A stretch of 64,000 nucleotides of DNA, from the NCBI RefSeq assembly GCF_002286785.1, contig NZ_MUJY01000136.1:1-64000 (forward strand). Direction: 5' to 3'. Shown piece after piece: positions 35,910-43,970 of this stretch (its first letter is position 1; every line of letters begins with the position of its first letter). Source of the stretch: Pseudomonas sp. PIC25. GTDB taxonomy: Bacteria; Pseudomonadota; Gammaproteobacteria; Pseudomonadales; Pseudomonadaceae. The translations under genes and the position numbers were made by a program. The notes beneath the pieces were generated by a model. That model searched no databases and was not told where the DNA came from. It saw only the letters and a program-made list of their open reading frames with translations.

Positions 35910-36332
35910 TCAGCGCCAACAATCGACGGCGTTGCCGGTCCCGCTGGTGCCTCGCTCGCCCGTCGCCGTCAAAGTGAGGTTGGCGCATTCGCTGTCCTTA
36001 GCCTGAGTGCCCTGCGCGACAGCGCTGAGCAGGTAGCCACCATCTTCGTCCTCTCCTTCGGCCAGGGTGAGCTGGTAGTAGCCGGTATCGCTGAGGCCGC
36101 TGTTGCGCAGGCCGAGCTTGGACAGGCTCACATCGCTGGTCACGTAGCCGTTGTTCTGCGCGTAGTAGCGCTCCTCCCGCGCCGCCGCCTCGTTGAGCAG
36201 GGCGATCCCTTCCGCGCGGTGGGCACGGAGGACGTAGCGCTGGTAGCTGGGGACGGCGATGGCAGCCAGGATCGCCAGGATGACCACGACGATCATCATC
36301 TCGATCAGGGTAAAGCCGTGCTGTCGACGCAT
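35910..36332 (-). CDS. pilE: Type IV pilus minor pilin PilE
   Basis: The 140-residue prepilin starts at the ATG at 36332, with AAGGAG eight bases upstream. MRRQHGFTLIEMMIVVVILA is a class III signal: PilD cuts after the Gly, and Glu5 of the mature pilin is present. The hydrophobic helix continues with AILAAIAVPSYQRYV, as in PilE/GspG-like pilins. The C-terminal half has two cysteines (about 122 and 138) for the D-loop disulphide. It is the last gene of the fimU-pilVWXY1E operon; pilY2, which separates pilY1 and pilE in P. aeruginosa, is absent. Confidence 0.93.
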   Translation of the reverse strand: MRRQHGFTLIEMMIVVVILAILAAIAVPSYQRYVLRAHRAEGIALLNEAAAREERYYAQNNGYVTSDVSLSKLGLRNSGLSDTGYYQLTLAEGEDEDGGYLLSAVAQGTQAKDSECANLTLTATGERGTSGTGNAVDCWR

Positions 36333-36337
36333 TGCCG

Positions 36338-39300
36338 TCACTCCTTGTTCTCGATACTTCGCCAGCTTTGCCGGCCGGACGCGCTAGCACTGCCGGAGAG
36401 GGTCTCGCAGCCGTCCGAACCGCAGGCCACGACGTTACCGTCCGCGTCGCGGCTGATGGTGAAGCCCCCGGTGAGGCCGTCCATCTGTACCGCCGAGACG
36501 GAAGCACCGTCGTAGCTGTCCTGGCTGTCGACGACACCGTCATTGTTCAGATCAAGCGCGACGGAAGCGAGCGCACCGCCGGTAGTGGGGTCGAGGGTCA
36601 GCAGCCACGTGGTGACGCCGTCTTCGCAGGGGTCCTCGTTCGGAGTCAGGGTGCTGGCGATCAGTACCCCGTCGGTGACGTAGGGGTTGGTGACGACCAT
36701 TTCCCCTTCCAGGGCGTTGCCCACCTTGAGGTCGAGATACCAGCCGTAGTGGTGCACGTCGCCGTCATCGTCCAGCCAGTCGATTTCGTTGTCGCTGCTC
36801 GTCCGGATAGTGGAGGTCACCGCGGTGCCGTTGTTGTCGAAGCTAGCGGTGGTCTGCAGCTCGAAGGTCTGCTCCAGCAAGTCGTCGCGGCTCAGGCTGG
36901 GCGTACTGCTGGCCGTGTCGGCGACGGTGGCCGCGGTGTCCCAGATGCCGTAGAGGCTCATGGCGACGCTGGTGTTGGGGTCGGCATCGTCGTGTTCCAG
37001 GTACTTGCCGGTGCCGAAGATGACGATGTAACCCGTGCCGTTGGGATGCTTGGCCAGGTAGGGACGGGACGTGATCGGCTGGACGGTCCCGTTGGAGGAC
37101 CTGGCGCTGTAAAGCGGCTCGCCGCTGAACGACACGTCGTAGCCGCCGGTGGTCGTACCCAGCACATCGAAGCGCCACAGGTTACCGTGCAGGTCGCCGG
37201 CGTAGATATAGTCGGCGATCAGGTCGCCATTCAGATCGGCGACATAGGGGCTGGCCATGCCGTTGGCCCCGGAGGAATCGTCTTCGACGGTGATCGCCTT
37301 GATCAGGCTGCCGTCCTCGACGTCGATCAGGTAGAGCACCGCCTGGTCGCTGTCGCTGTTGTAGCCGTTGCCGGCGACCACCGCCCATTGGCCGTTGTGC
37401 AGCCGAGTGACAGCCGGCTTGGAATAGGTGAAGCCCAGCTCGCTGTAGTCGCTGTCGTCCGCGCTGATTTCCCAGAGCAGCGAGATATTGTCCGGATCAG
37501 TGACGTCCAGGGCGAACAGGCTGCGGCCGCCGCCGCGCAGGCTGCCGATCACCACACTGTGCCAGGCACCGTCGAAGAACACGTCCGCCTCCGTCGGCGA
37601 ACCGTCGACGTAGTACTGGTGCGCGCTGCCGCTGTAGTCCTCGTCGGTCAGTTCGTAGAGGTTGTCGAGGACCGCGCTGGGGATGAAGGCGAAGGTCTCG
37701 CTGCCGTCTTCGTCGAAGGCATGCAACATGCCATCGTTCGCGCCCACGTAGATGCGCGTCTCACGCTCGGCGTGGGCATTCTTGAAGGCGGTGTAGGAGG
37801 TGCCGTCCGAAGCGCTCTGCCCTTCCGAGGCGTTCATCCGCGAGGCCAGCCGGCTGGGTTTGCGCACGATGACCGGGGTGGAGTCGATGATGTCGCCGAG
37901 GATGTGGTCGCGGGTACGGAACAGCCCTCCTTCGTTGCTGCGATCGCCGCGGATGAAGGCCACGCGGCTCTCGCCGTTGCTGTCGGCCACCCCATCCAGC
38001 GCCCGGTTCAGGCTGGTCTGCTGCGCGCTGGTCAGGTTGCTCCAGGTGAAACTCTGCAGATCGCCGTCACTGTCGGCGATCTTGATCTTCCGCGAGCCAT
38101 AGGCCGAATTGCCGGAGCCGTAGGCGTTGTCGAGGATGTCCTGGGCGCTCCAGATTTCTTCCTTGGTGCCGGTGGCGGTGTCCTGCTGGTATTTCTTCAG
38201 GTCGCCGCTCCAGTCCTCGCTGGAGAAGCTGGGGGTGTAGGTATAGGTGTCGTAGCTGTTGCTGCCGTCGCTGTCGAGCAGCGGCGAGGTCACCGCCGGG
38301 CTGGCCGCGGCGCCGGTGCGTTCGGAGATGCGGTTGATCACCTCTTGCAGCGCGGTTACCAGCTCGCCGGGAGAATCCACGCTGAAGAATTCGCCGCGGG
38401 AGTTCAGCGCCGCGTGCCAGAGGTCGTAGACGTTGTTCTGGCTGGCCGCGGACGCCGCCGGCCAGACGATATTGCCGGAAACCAAGTTGTCGTAATCGCC
38501 GCTGTAGGTACTGCCGCCCCAGGCCGGGCTGGTCAGCGAGTTGGTCAGGCCGAGGCCGACGAAGAAGCTGGTCATGTGCTGCCAGGTCGCCGGGTTGTTC
38601 TTCGGATTCCAGTATTGGGTCGTGGCGTTGGTGCTGGTTTCCTTGGTGTAGGTCGGGACTTCGTCATCCACGTCGGGCTGGGCATCGGTGGCCCAATACT
38701 TGAACGCCAGGTCGGCCATGGTGTTGCTGGTGCTGTCCTGGTAAGGCGCCTTTGGGCTGTATTCCTGGTCGTCCGGCAGGGTCTGGCTGGCGTTGTCGTA
38801 TTCGCCATGGCTGCCGGCGGTAGTCCAGATGCCGTCAGTCAGGGTGATGCTGTAGCTCGCCCGGCAGGCATAAACGGGGCTCTCGGTGCTGCCCAACGAA
38901 TACGCATAGGGCCCGTTCACGCCAGTGGCGGTGAGGAAATTGCCGACCCGGTCGACCGCCGCCAGCAAGGGGGTGCCCTGGTTGTAGTAGATATCCCCCA
39001 GCCATTCGAAGAACTTGGCCCGATGCGCGCCGGAGAAGTTGCGCAGGCGGTTGTCGTAGTAGCTGGTGCTGCTGTTGCTCAGGCCACGGCAGTTATAGCT
39101 GCTCAGGTAGGAGGTGCTGGTGATGCAGGTGGCATCGGTGCCCAATGCTTGCCAGCTCAGGCGGGTGCTGTCGGATAGCGACGAGAACGCCAGGTTGGCC
39201 GCGGATTGGGTCGCCAGTTCGCGGTTGCGGTAGAAGCTGTACCAGTTGGCAAAGTTCTGCCGTTCGTCCGTGCCGCCAACACCGGATGAGGACGACACCG

Positions 39301-40318
39301 TGACCAGGCTGTAGCAGTCTTCATCGTTGACGGTGCCGTCGCAGTTGGTGAGCGAGCTGTCGAAGACATAGTAGTAAGCCGGTACGCCGGTGGTGGTTCG
39401 GTCCGACGTGGTGACGGTGGTGGTCGTCGTCGGCGTCGAGGTGGTGGTCGCGGAAATAGTGTAGGTGTTGCCCCACCGGCCATTGCCTCCGCGGGAACAG
39501 GTGACGTTCGAATATTGGGTGACCGTGGTGGTGACGATCGTGGTGGTGGTTCCGTTGCTGGTGCTTTCTTCGGTACTGGTGGACGAAGTGCTGTCGATGC
39601 TGGCCGAGCAGGATGAGTTGCCACTGCTGCTCACTACGACGCTGACACCATTGATGGTCTGCGTCCCGATGTTATTGGTACTGCCACTGAAGGTTCCGCT
39701 CGTCGAGTCGCCCGTCGTGGTCGTCGTGGAGGTGGTGGCGCTGGCGAAATCCGCGGACGGGTTGGCCGCCAGCCAGTACACCCGGTTCGGGCTGGCATAG
39801 CTGGAATACTTGCTATACGACCCCATGCCCGACGCGGAGGTACTGCGCTCGGTGTCGTACTCCCAGGTGACCATGTAGTTGGAACTGAGGTCATAGGTGC
39901 CCTTGCTGGTCTTGAAGCCGTTCACATAGGCGGCGGTGAAGCTGGTGCTCATCGGCGTGCTGGTGATCTCGCCGCCGCTGTAGGTGACCTGGTAGGGCGC
40001 CTGGTAGGTAACGCTCGGGTTGTAGTACAGCGGGTTGAAGGCCGACGACTTGGCCCGGCGGCTGGTGCGGATCTGGTCCGCCGTATAGCCGTTGTAGATG
40101 GTAGTACCCGTGGGGTTCATACCATCCGGTGCGAATGCCCAACGCATGCTCGCGGAGTTGTCGATGGTCACCATGATGTTCGGCGCCACGCCCTCGGTGA
40201 GGAACAGCGGGAGCTGGCTCAGCGACAGGTTGGCGGCCTGGCTGTGTGCCGAACCGAGGATGCATAGACCAGCGAGCAGGTTGGAGAGGGTCTTGCCGAA
40301 GAATGCCGGACGTTCCAT
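36338..40318 (-). CDS. pilY1: PilY1-type pilus tip adhesin/mechanosensor
   Basis: The 1326-residue protein starts at ATG 40318 with a signal peptide (MERPAFFGKTLSNLLAGLCI, cut near SQAA). Residues about 45-400 form a von Willebrand A-like domain with MIDAS motif DNSAS (about 51-55). This region includes a long Thr/Ser/Gly-rich insertion (about 185-330). The C-terminal half is the PilC/PilY1 beta-propeller, with an RGD tripeptide (FIRGDRSNEG, encoded near 37945) and an EF-hand-like calcium site DLNNDGVVDSQD (encoded near 36528-36563). PilY1 sits at the pilus tip, controls extension and retraction through calcium, and signals surface contact. It ends six bases before the pilE start. Confidence 0.93.
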   Translation of the reverse strand: MERPAFFGKTLSNLLAGLCILGSAHSQAANLSLSQLPLFLTEGVAPNIMVTIDNSASMRWAFAPDGMNPTGTTIYNGYTADQIRTSRRAKSSAFNPLYYNPSVTYQAPYQVTYSGGEITSTPMSTSFTAAYVNGFKTSKGTYDLSSNYMVTWEYDTERSTSASGMGSYSKYSSYASPNRVYWLAANPSADFASATTSTTTTTGDSTSGTFSGSTNNIGTQTINGVSVVVSSSGNSSCSASIDSTSSTSTEESTSNGTTTTIVTTTVTQYSNVTCSRGGNGRWGNTYTISATTTSTPTTTTTVTTSDRTTTGVPAYYYVFDSSLTNCDGTVNDEDCYSLVTVSSSSGVGGTDERQNFANWYSFYRNRELATQSAANLAFSSLSDSTRLSWQALGTDATCITSTSYLSSYNCRGLSNSSTSYYDNRLRNFSGAHRAKFFEWLGDIYYNQGTPLLAAVDRVGNFLTATGVNGPYAYSLGSTESPVYACRASYSITLTDGIWTTAGSHGEYDNASQTLPDDQEYSPKAPYQDSTSNTMADLAFKYWATDAQPDVDDEVPTYTKETSTNATTQYWNPKNNPATWQHMTSFFVGLGLTNSLTSPAWGGSTYSGDYDNLVSGNIVWPAASAASQNNVYDLWHAALNSRGEFFSVDSPGELVTALQEVINRISERTGAAASPAVTSPLLDSDGSNSYDTYTYTPSFSSEDWSGDLKKYQQDTATGTKEEIWSAQDILDNAYGSGNSAYGSRKIKIADSDGDLQSFTWSNLTSAQQTSLNRALDGVADSNGESRVAFIRGDRSNEGGLFRTRDHILGDIIDSTPVIVRKPSRLASRMNASEGQSASDGTSYTAFKNAHAERETRIYVGANDGMLHAFDEDGSETFAFIPSAVLDNLYELTDEDYSGSAHQYYVDGSPTEADVFFDGAWHSVVIGSLRGGGRSLFALDVTDPDNISLLWEISADDSDYSELGFTYSKPAVTRLHNGQWAVVAGNGYNSDSDQAVLYLIDVEDGSLIKAITVEDDSSGANGMASPYVADLNGDLIADYIYAGDLHGNLWRFDVLGTTTGGYDVSFSGEPLYSARSSNGTVQPITSRPYLAKHPNGTGYIVIFGTGKYLEHDDADPNTSVAMSLYGIWDTAATVADTASSTPSLSRDDLLEQTFELQTTASFDNNGTAVTSTIRTSSDNEIDWLDDDGDVHHYGWYLDLKVGNALEGEMVVTNPYVTDGVLIASTLTPNEDPCEDGVTTWLLTLDPTTGGALASVALDLNNDGVVDSQDSYDGASVSAVQMDGLTGGFTISRDADGNVVACGSDGCETLSGSASASGRQSWRSIENKE

Positions 40319-40329
40319 CGAGTCTTTCC

Positions 40330-40917
40330 TCAGTAGCGACGCACGGTGACGCTTTGCAGTACTTGGGTGATGCGTTCGCCCTTCGCCTGACCGGCGCCGC
40401 TGGCGACGTAGTAGTGCGGCCCTACGCCGTAGGCCGCTTCCTCCACATTGGTGACCTCGTTGCCCGGGTCGTAGCCGTAGTAGGCGAGGTTCCAGCGGGG
40501 CGCCGGGGAGAAGCTGGAGCTTTCGTCGGTGCCGCTGTAGTCGATGGCGTACTCGTCCTGCTCCCACCAGTTTTCCAGGGAGCCATCGCTGCCGGCATGA
40601 CTGGCATAGGCGAAAAAACTTTCCCCGCTCTGGAGGATGCACAGATGGGCGTGGCTGGCGACGCTCGTGGTGCAGTCGACGCTGCCTTCGTCCAGGCTGG
40701 CGTAAGCCGCCAGGCGGCGCTCCGCCTCGCGCAAGGCCGCTTCGGCGGCGTTGCCGGCCACCTTCCGCTCGGCTACGTTGCCGCTGATGCGGGCCTGGAT
40801 CGTGGCTTCGCGCATGCTGTTGGTCGCCAGCAGGGTCAGGATCAGCAGCATGACCAGGGCAACGACGAGTACAGCGCCGCGTTGGTGGGCAGGAAGAATG
40901 GGCATGGCTTCCCTCAT
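40330..40917 (-). CDS. pilX: Type IV pilus minor pilin PilX
   Basis: The 195-residue protein starts at ATG 40917, overlapping the pilW stop in ATGA. The N-terminus (HQRGAVLVVALVMLLILTLL) is the PilX class: Gly before the cleavage site and a hydrophobic helix without the usual FTLIE. REATIQARISGNVAERKVA continues the conserved helix and AAEAALREAERRL the core. PilX helps prime pilus assembly and couples to PilY1, whose gene starts 11 bases further on. Confidence 0.9.
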   Translation of the reverse strand: MREAMPILPAHQRGAVLVVALVMLLILTLLATNSMREATIQARISGNVAERKVAGNAAEAALREAERRLAAYASLDEGSVDCTTSVASHAHLCILQSGESFFAYASHAGSDGSLENWWEQDEYAIDYSGTDESSSFSPAPRWNLAYYGYDPGNEVTNVEEAAYGVGPHYYVASGAGQAKGERITQVLQSVTVRRY

Positions 40918-41627
40918 GGCATCAGGTTGCGTAGCGCGACGCTGCCTTGGGCGATCTGGTAGATCCGCTTGCTGTCGCTGGACAGCGTCTCCCCGCTGAG
41001 GCTGTTCCAGCGCGTGATCACATCGCTCTCCACTCCGCCGCGCAGGCTGGAGCCGCTGCCCAGCAACACGGCGAAGCGGATGGACTGGTTGGTGGCATCG
41101 CTGTCGGGCAGGTCGCCCACGACGAACCCGGCGACATTGTCGATCAGGACCGCGGACGCTCCGGAAACGCGGCAGGACAGAGTGCCCTCTGCGCTGTCGT
41201 ACGCCAGGTTGAGCAGGACCGAGGCATCGGCCTCGACGTCTTCGCCGAGGCAGTCGAGGTCGTAGTCGCCCGCGTCTTCGGCGGCCTGGTAGCGGATGCA
41301 GAGGCCGTTGCCCGCCGAGTTGGCCTTGACGGTTTCCCCGGCCGAAAACGCCGGGCAACCGTTGCCGGCGCTGATCGCCGGGAAGGCAACAGCCAGGCTG
41401 TTCCAAGGCTCCGCGCGATAACCGGCACGGGCCAGGACCTGCTCCAGCATGAGCACGGCGAAGCGCCCCTTGTTCAGGTTGCTGGACTGCCCTTGCTGGA
41501 AGAGGTAGTTGCTCTTGTTGTCGATGTAGAACTGGGTGATGCCCAGGATCAGGAAGCTGCTGATGGCGAGCGCGATCATCAGTTCGACGAGCGAGAGGCC
41601 ATTCTGGCGCCGGGAAATTCCGTTCAT
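40914..41627 (-). CDS. pilW: Type IV pilus minor pilin PilW
   Basis: The 237-residue prepilin has RRQNGLSLVELMIALAISSF, a class III signal with mature Glu5. The long C-terminal domain (about 200 residues, with several cysteines) matches PilW. It follows pilV with one base between the stop and the start, and overlaps pilX. Confidence 0.92.
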   Translation of the reverse strand: MNGISRRQNGLSLVELMIALAISSFLILGITQFYIDNKSNYLFQQGQSSNLNKGRFAVLMLEQVLARAGYRAEPWNSLAVAFPAISAGNGCPAFSAGETVKANSAGNGLCIRYQAAEDAGDYDLDCLGEDVEADASVLLNLAYDSAEGTLSCRVSGASAVLIDNVAGFVVGDLPDSDATNQSIRFAVLLGSGSSLRGGVESDVITRWNSLSGETLSSDSKRIYQIAQGSVALRNLMP

Positions 41628-41628
41628 G

Positions 41629-42192
41629 TCAAAGCTCGCTGCGTAGCCGGTAGATGCAAAGGTTGTCGTCGCACTCGCCGGAGTTGTCCGTCCAGGCGAT
41701 CTGGATCATCACCACCGAACTGCCGCTGGCGGAGCAACTGTCCGGGCTGGCGCTCGGGCAGATGGCGAAGCTGGCTTCGAGCGCATCGTCGGTCACCGGC
41801 AGGAGGCTCTGCACTTCCTGCCGCCAGCAATCGAGATCGGCGGTCGCCACCGTGCTGCCACCGTTGCTACGGTCACGGCTCAGGCATTCGTCAAGGCTCG
41901 TGGAGGTGCTGGCGAATGCCGAACCCGGCGCCTTGTAGTACGTCGAGGAAGTCGTGAACAGATCGTCCGTGAGGGCACCGCTCGGGTTGCTGCGCATCAT
42001 TTCGAGCAGGTTGTCGGCCAGCAGGATCGCCTGGTTGTGGTTCACGGCGCTCTGGGTGTAGTGGATGCTGCGCGCCTGCAGGGCAACCATGCCGAGCACA
42101 CCGATACAGGTCAGCACCAGGCCCACCAGCACTTCGATCATGCTGAAGCCATGGAAGCGGGGGAAGCGGGTGGAAAGCCCGGTCATTCGCAT
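41629..42192 (-). CDS. pilV: Type IV pilus minor pilin PilV
   Basis: The 187-residue prepilin has FHGFSMIEVLVGLVLTCIGV, with cleavage after Gly and Glu5. MVALQARSIHYTQSAVNHNQ and ADNLLEMMRSNP are the conserved PilV helix. It overlaps the fimU end by ten bases. Part of the minor pilin complex that primes pilus assembly. Confidence 0.92.
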   Translation of the reverse strand: MRMTGLSTRFPRFHGFSMIEVLVGLVLTCIGVLGMVALQARSIHYTQSAVNHNQAILLADNLLEMMRSNPSGALTDDLFTTSSTYYKAPGSAFASTSTSLDECLSRDRSNGGSTVATADLDCWRQEVQSLLPVTDDALEASFAICPSASPDSCSASGSSVVMIQIAWTDNSGECDDNLCIYRLRSEL

Positions 42193-42674
42193 GAGGCGTC
42201 CTCCGGGGCGGAAACCTGGCCACTGCGGGAAATGACGATGGACTTGCCGGTGATCGCCGGATAGCCGTCGTAACAGAGGGTGATGGTGGTTGCGTTGGCG
42301 CTGGTGCCATTGGCCCGGAACACAATGCTGCTGACCGTCGAATCGGCCGCACTGGCGACGACGTTGGCGAAGTTCAGGTTGTCATAGTGACGCAGGGTCT
42401 TCGTTTCCCCGCCGCTGGCCGCCCGCACGTCCAGGGCCCCCGCCCAGGCGTCGGGCGCGTCGGCGCCGATCGTCACGCTATGGCCACGAGTGACGGCCTC
42501 CCCGCGGACATACTGCAACAGGCCGTACAACTCGTTGCTGGCCGTCTCGACGTTGCTGCGCCGCACCATGTTGGCGAAGCTGGGGACCGCGAAAGACGCG
42601 AGAATCGCCAACAGGCTGACGGTGATCATCAGCTCTATCAGCGAGAAACCGGCGATGCGTCTGAAGGAAAGCAC
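42183..42674 (-). CDS. fimU: Type IV pilus minor pilin FimU (GspH/FimT family)
   Basis: The 163-residue prepilin begins MLSFRRIAGFSLIELMITVS; GFSLIE is the PilD site. NMVRRSNVETASNELYGLLQ is typical of GspH/FimT-like pilins, and a C-terminal pair of cysteines (CYDGYP and DASCE) would make a disulphide. It is the first gene of the operon here. In P. aeruginosa a related fimT gene lies upstream, but none is present in this window. Confidence 0.9.
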   Translation of the reverse strand: MLSFRRIAGFSLIELMITVSLLAILASFAVPSFANMVRRSNVETASNELYGLLQYVRGEAVTRGHSVTIGADAPDAWAGALDVRAASGGETKTLRHYDNLNFANVVASAADSTVSSIVFRANGTSANATTITLCYDGYPAITGKSIVISRSGQVSAPEDASCE

Positions 42675-42746
42675 GGGTGAAACCCCACGGAGGATATTCG
42701 ACCGCGTCTTTATATCCAGGGATACGTAGAAGCTTATGGGTGAATG

Positions 42747-42822
42747 GTATCGGCCCGCTTACGCTAGCCTTTTGCCTGTATCGACAGAGACAAGAAGCCA
42801 GCATCTGTATCGAAAACGATAC
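42747..42822 (-). promoter_or_regulatory. Phased GTATCG repeats and palindrome upstream of fimU
   Basis: GTATCG occurs at 42747, 42778 and 42807, about 30 bases apart (three helical turns), and the last copy forms the perfect palindrome GTATCGAAAACGATAC (42807-42822). The sites lie 73-148 bases upstream of the fimU start. A regulator-binding array is plausible; I cannot assign the protein. Confidence 0.5.
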
Positions 42823-42959
42823 CCGATGGTGCGACGGGTGGCAGATATCGCCCCTTGCAAAAGCTGGCGGGGCAACGAAGAACCAGGCAACCGAGAGATA
42901 TGAGCGCCTTGCGGTCGCACGCCACGACTGGGGAGAGAGGACTTGAAAAGACTTGGCGG

Positions 42960-43085
42960 AAAAAGAAAAACCCCGCAGTGCGGGGCTTTGCAGACTGAAT
43001 CCTGACATCCGTGATCGAGCCGCCTCCCTGGCGGAAATCCTCGTATCCCTGTGCGTTCTTGGCGCTTCCTGCGCGACGTCCATGC
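42960..43085 (-). ncRNA. rsmY: Rsm-type regulatory RNA (RsmY-like) with terminator
   Basis: Read on the - strand, the segment carries seven GGA motifs (for example ATGGACG, CAGGAAG, AGGGATA, GAGGATT, ACGGATG), includes GCGCAGGAAGCGCC as in RsmY, and ends in CCCCGC-act-GCGGGG plus TTTTTCTTTTT (stem at 42972-42987). A GacA box lies 64 bases upstream of the predicted 5' end, and ATTAAT (43093-43098) would be the -10. The length, about 125 nt, matches RsmY. It would titrate RsmA/CsrA proteins under GacS/GacA control. The 5' end is estimated. Its neighbours differ from the P. aeruginosa rsmY locus as I remember it, so it could be another family member. Confidence 0.85.
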
Positions 43086-43140
43086 GAAGAAGATTAATGG
43101 GCTGTTCAATGGGCCGGTAGAAGCGATAAGCGGCACCTTG

Positions 43141-43158
43141 TGTAAGCCTTTTCCTACA
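43141..43158 (-). promoter_or_regulatory. GacA box upstream of the Rsm RNA
   Basis: TGTAAGCCTTTTCCTACA matches the GacA upstream activating palindrome TGTAAG-N6-CTTACA with one mismatch. Its centre lies about 64 bases before the predicted RNA start, the distance known for rsmY/rsmZ. Confidence 0.85.
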
Positions 43159-43253
43159 CGGCGCCCAAACAAGCCGGAAGTCAGGCTTATTTTGTGACAC
43201 AGGTCTTGTTAGACTGATTTTTGTCCTACAAAGACCAAGACACCAGGCAAACC

Positions 43254-43910
43254 ATGCGAGCAGTTGCGATTGCCCTCTTCTGTCTGACGACCTGCGCCTC
43301 CCCCGCCTTTGCCGGCGGCCAGACCCGCAACGCGGATCACAAGGCCGTCATCGATCAGGCGTTCTGGAAAGAACTCTATGGCGCCGGCGGCAACACGCTT
43401 TACTGCGGCAAGCCCTTCTCCGGGGAAAGCAGCCAGCTCGCCGCCAGCCCGCTGTACAGCACCCGCCAGATCAAGAATGCCCTGCGCTGCATCACCGATA
43501 ACCAGTGCAGCGTGGTTAATCCGCAGTACCCGTACATGCTCGCCGACCTGCACAACCTCTATCCGGCCCTGAGCCGGGTGGAGCTGGCGCGGCGCAATGC
43601 CCAGTTCGGCGACTTGGACGACAGCGTGCCGAGCAAATTCACCGACATCGACTGTGACCTGAAGGCTACCTTCCAACTGGTGGAGCCCCGCGATGCCGCC
43701 AAGGGCAACATCGCCCGGGCGATCTTCTACATGTACCGGGAATACCACTTGCCCATCCCGGGCCAGGTGCAGATGTTCAAGGCCTGGCACCGCCTCGATC
43801 CGCCCGACGACGACGAACGCCGGCGCAACGACCGGATCGAGGTGCTGCAAGGCACCCGCAATCCGTTCATCGATAATCCGGCAGCGGTAGATGAACTGAT
43901 TCCGGATTGA
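43254..43910 (+). CDS. Endonuclease I family protein, secreted/periplasmic
   Basis: The 218-residue precursor starts at ATG 43254 with a signal peptide (MRAVAIALFCLTTCASPAFA). The C-terminal half matches the EndA/NucM family: GNIARAIFYMYREYHLP (about 151-167), FKAWHRLDPPDDDERRRND (about 175-193) and QGTRNPFIDNP (about 199-209). The metal-binding NGD/H region seen in classical EndA is less clear (FTDIDCDLKA is nearby), so activity is probable but not certain. Such enzymes degrade extracellular DNA in the periplasm or outside. Monocistronic, with a terminator after it, divergent from the Rsm RNA. Confidence 0.82.
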   Translation: MRAVAIALFCLTTCASPAFAGGQTRNADHKAVIDQAFWKELYGAGGNTLYCGKPFSGESSQLAASPLYSTRQIKNALRCITDNQCSVVNPQYPYMLADLHNLYPALSRVELARRNAQFGDLDDSVPSKFTDIDCDLKATFQLVEPRDAAKGNIARAIFYMYREYHLPIPGQVQMFKAWHRLDPPDDDERRRNDRIEVLQGTRNPFIDNPAAVDELIPD

Positions 43911-43923
43911 TTCAGGTAAATAG

Positions 43924-43955
43924 AAAAAGCCCCGCGATTCTGCGGGGCCTTTTTC
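43924..43955. terminator. Bidirectional terminator
   Basis: AAAAAGCCCCGC-gattct-GCGGGGCCTTTTT separates the convergent endonuclease and acyl-CoA dehydrogenase genes. Confidence 0.92.
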
Positions 43956-43970
43956 GTTACGGCAGCAGGA

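Noticed and set aside
36332-39178. A 948-codon open frame antisense to pilY1
   Set aside because: Composition is Val/Gly/Ala-rich repeats arising from the complementary strand; the pilY1 frame has signal peptide, MIDAS and propeller motifs.
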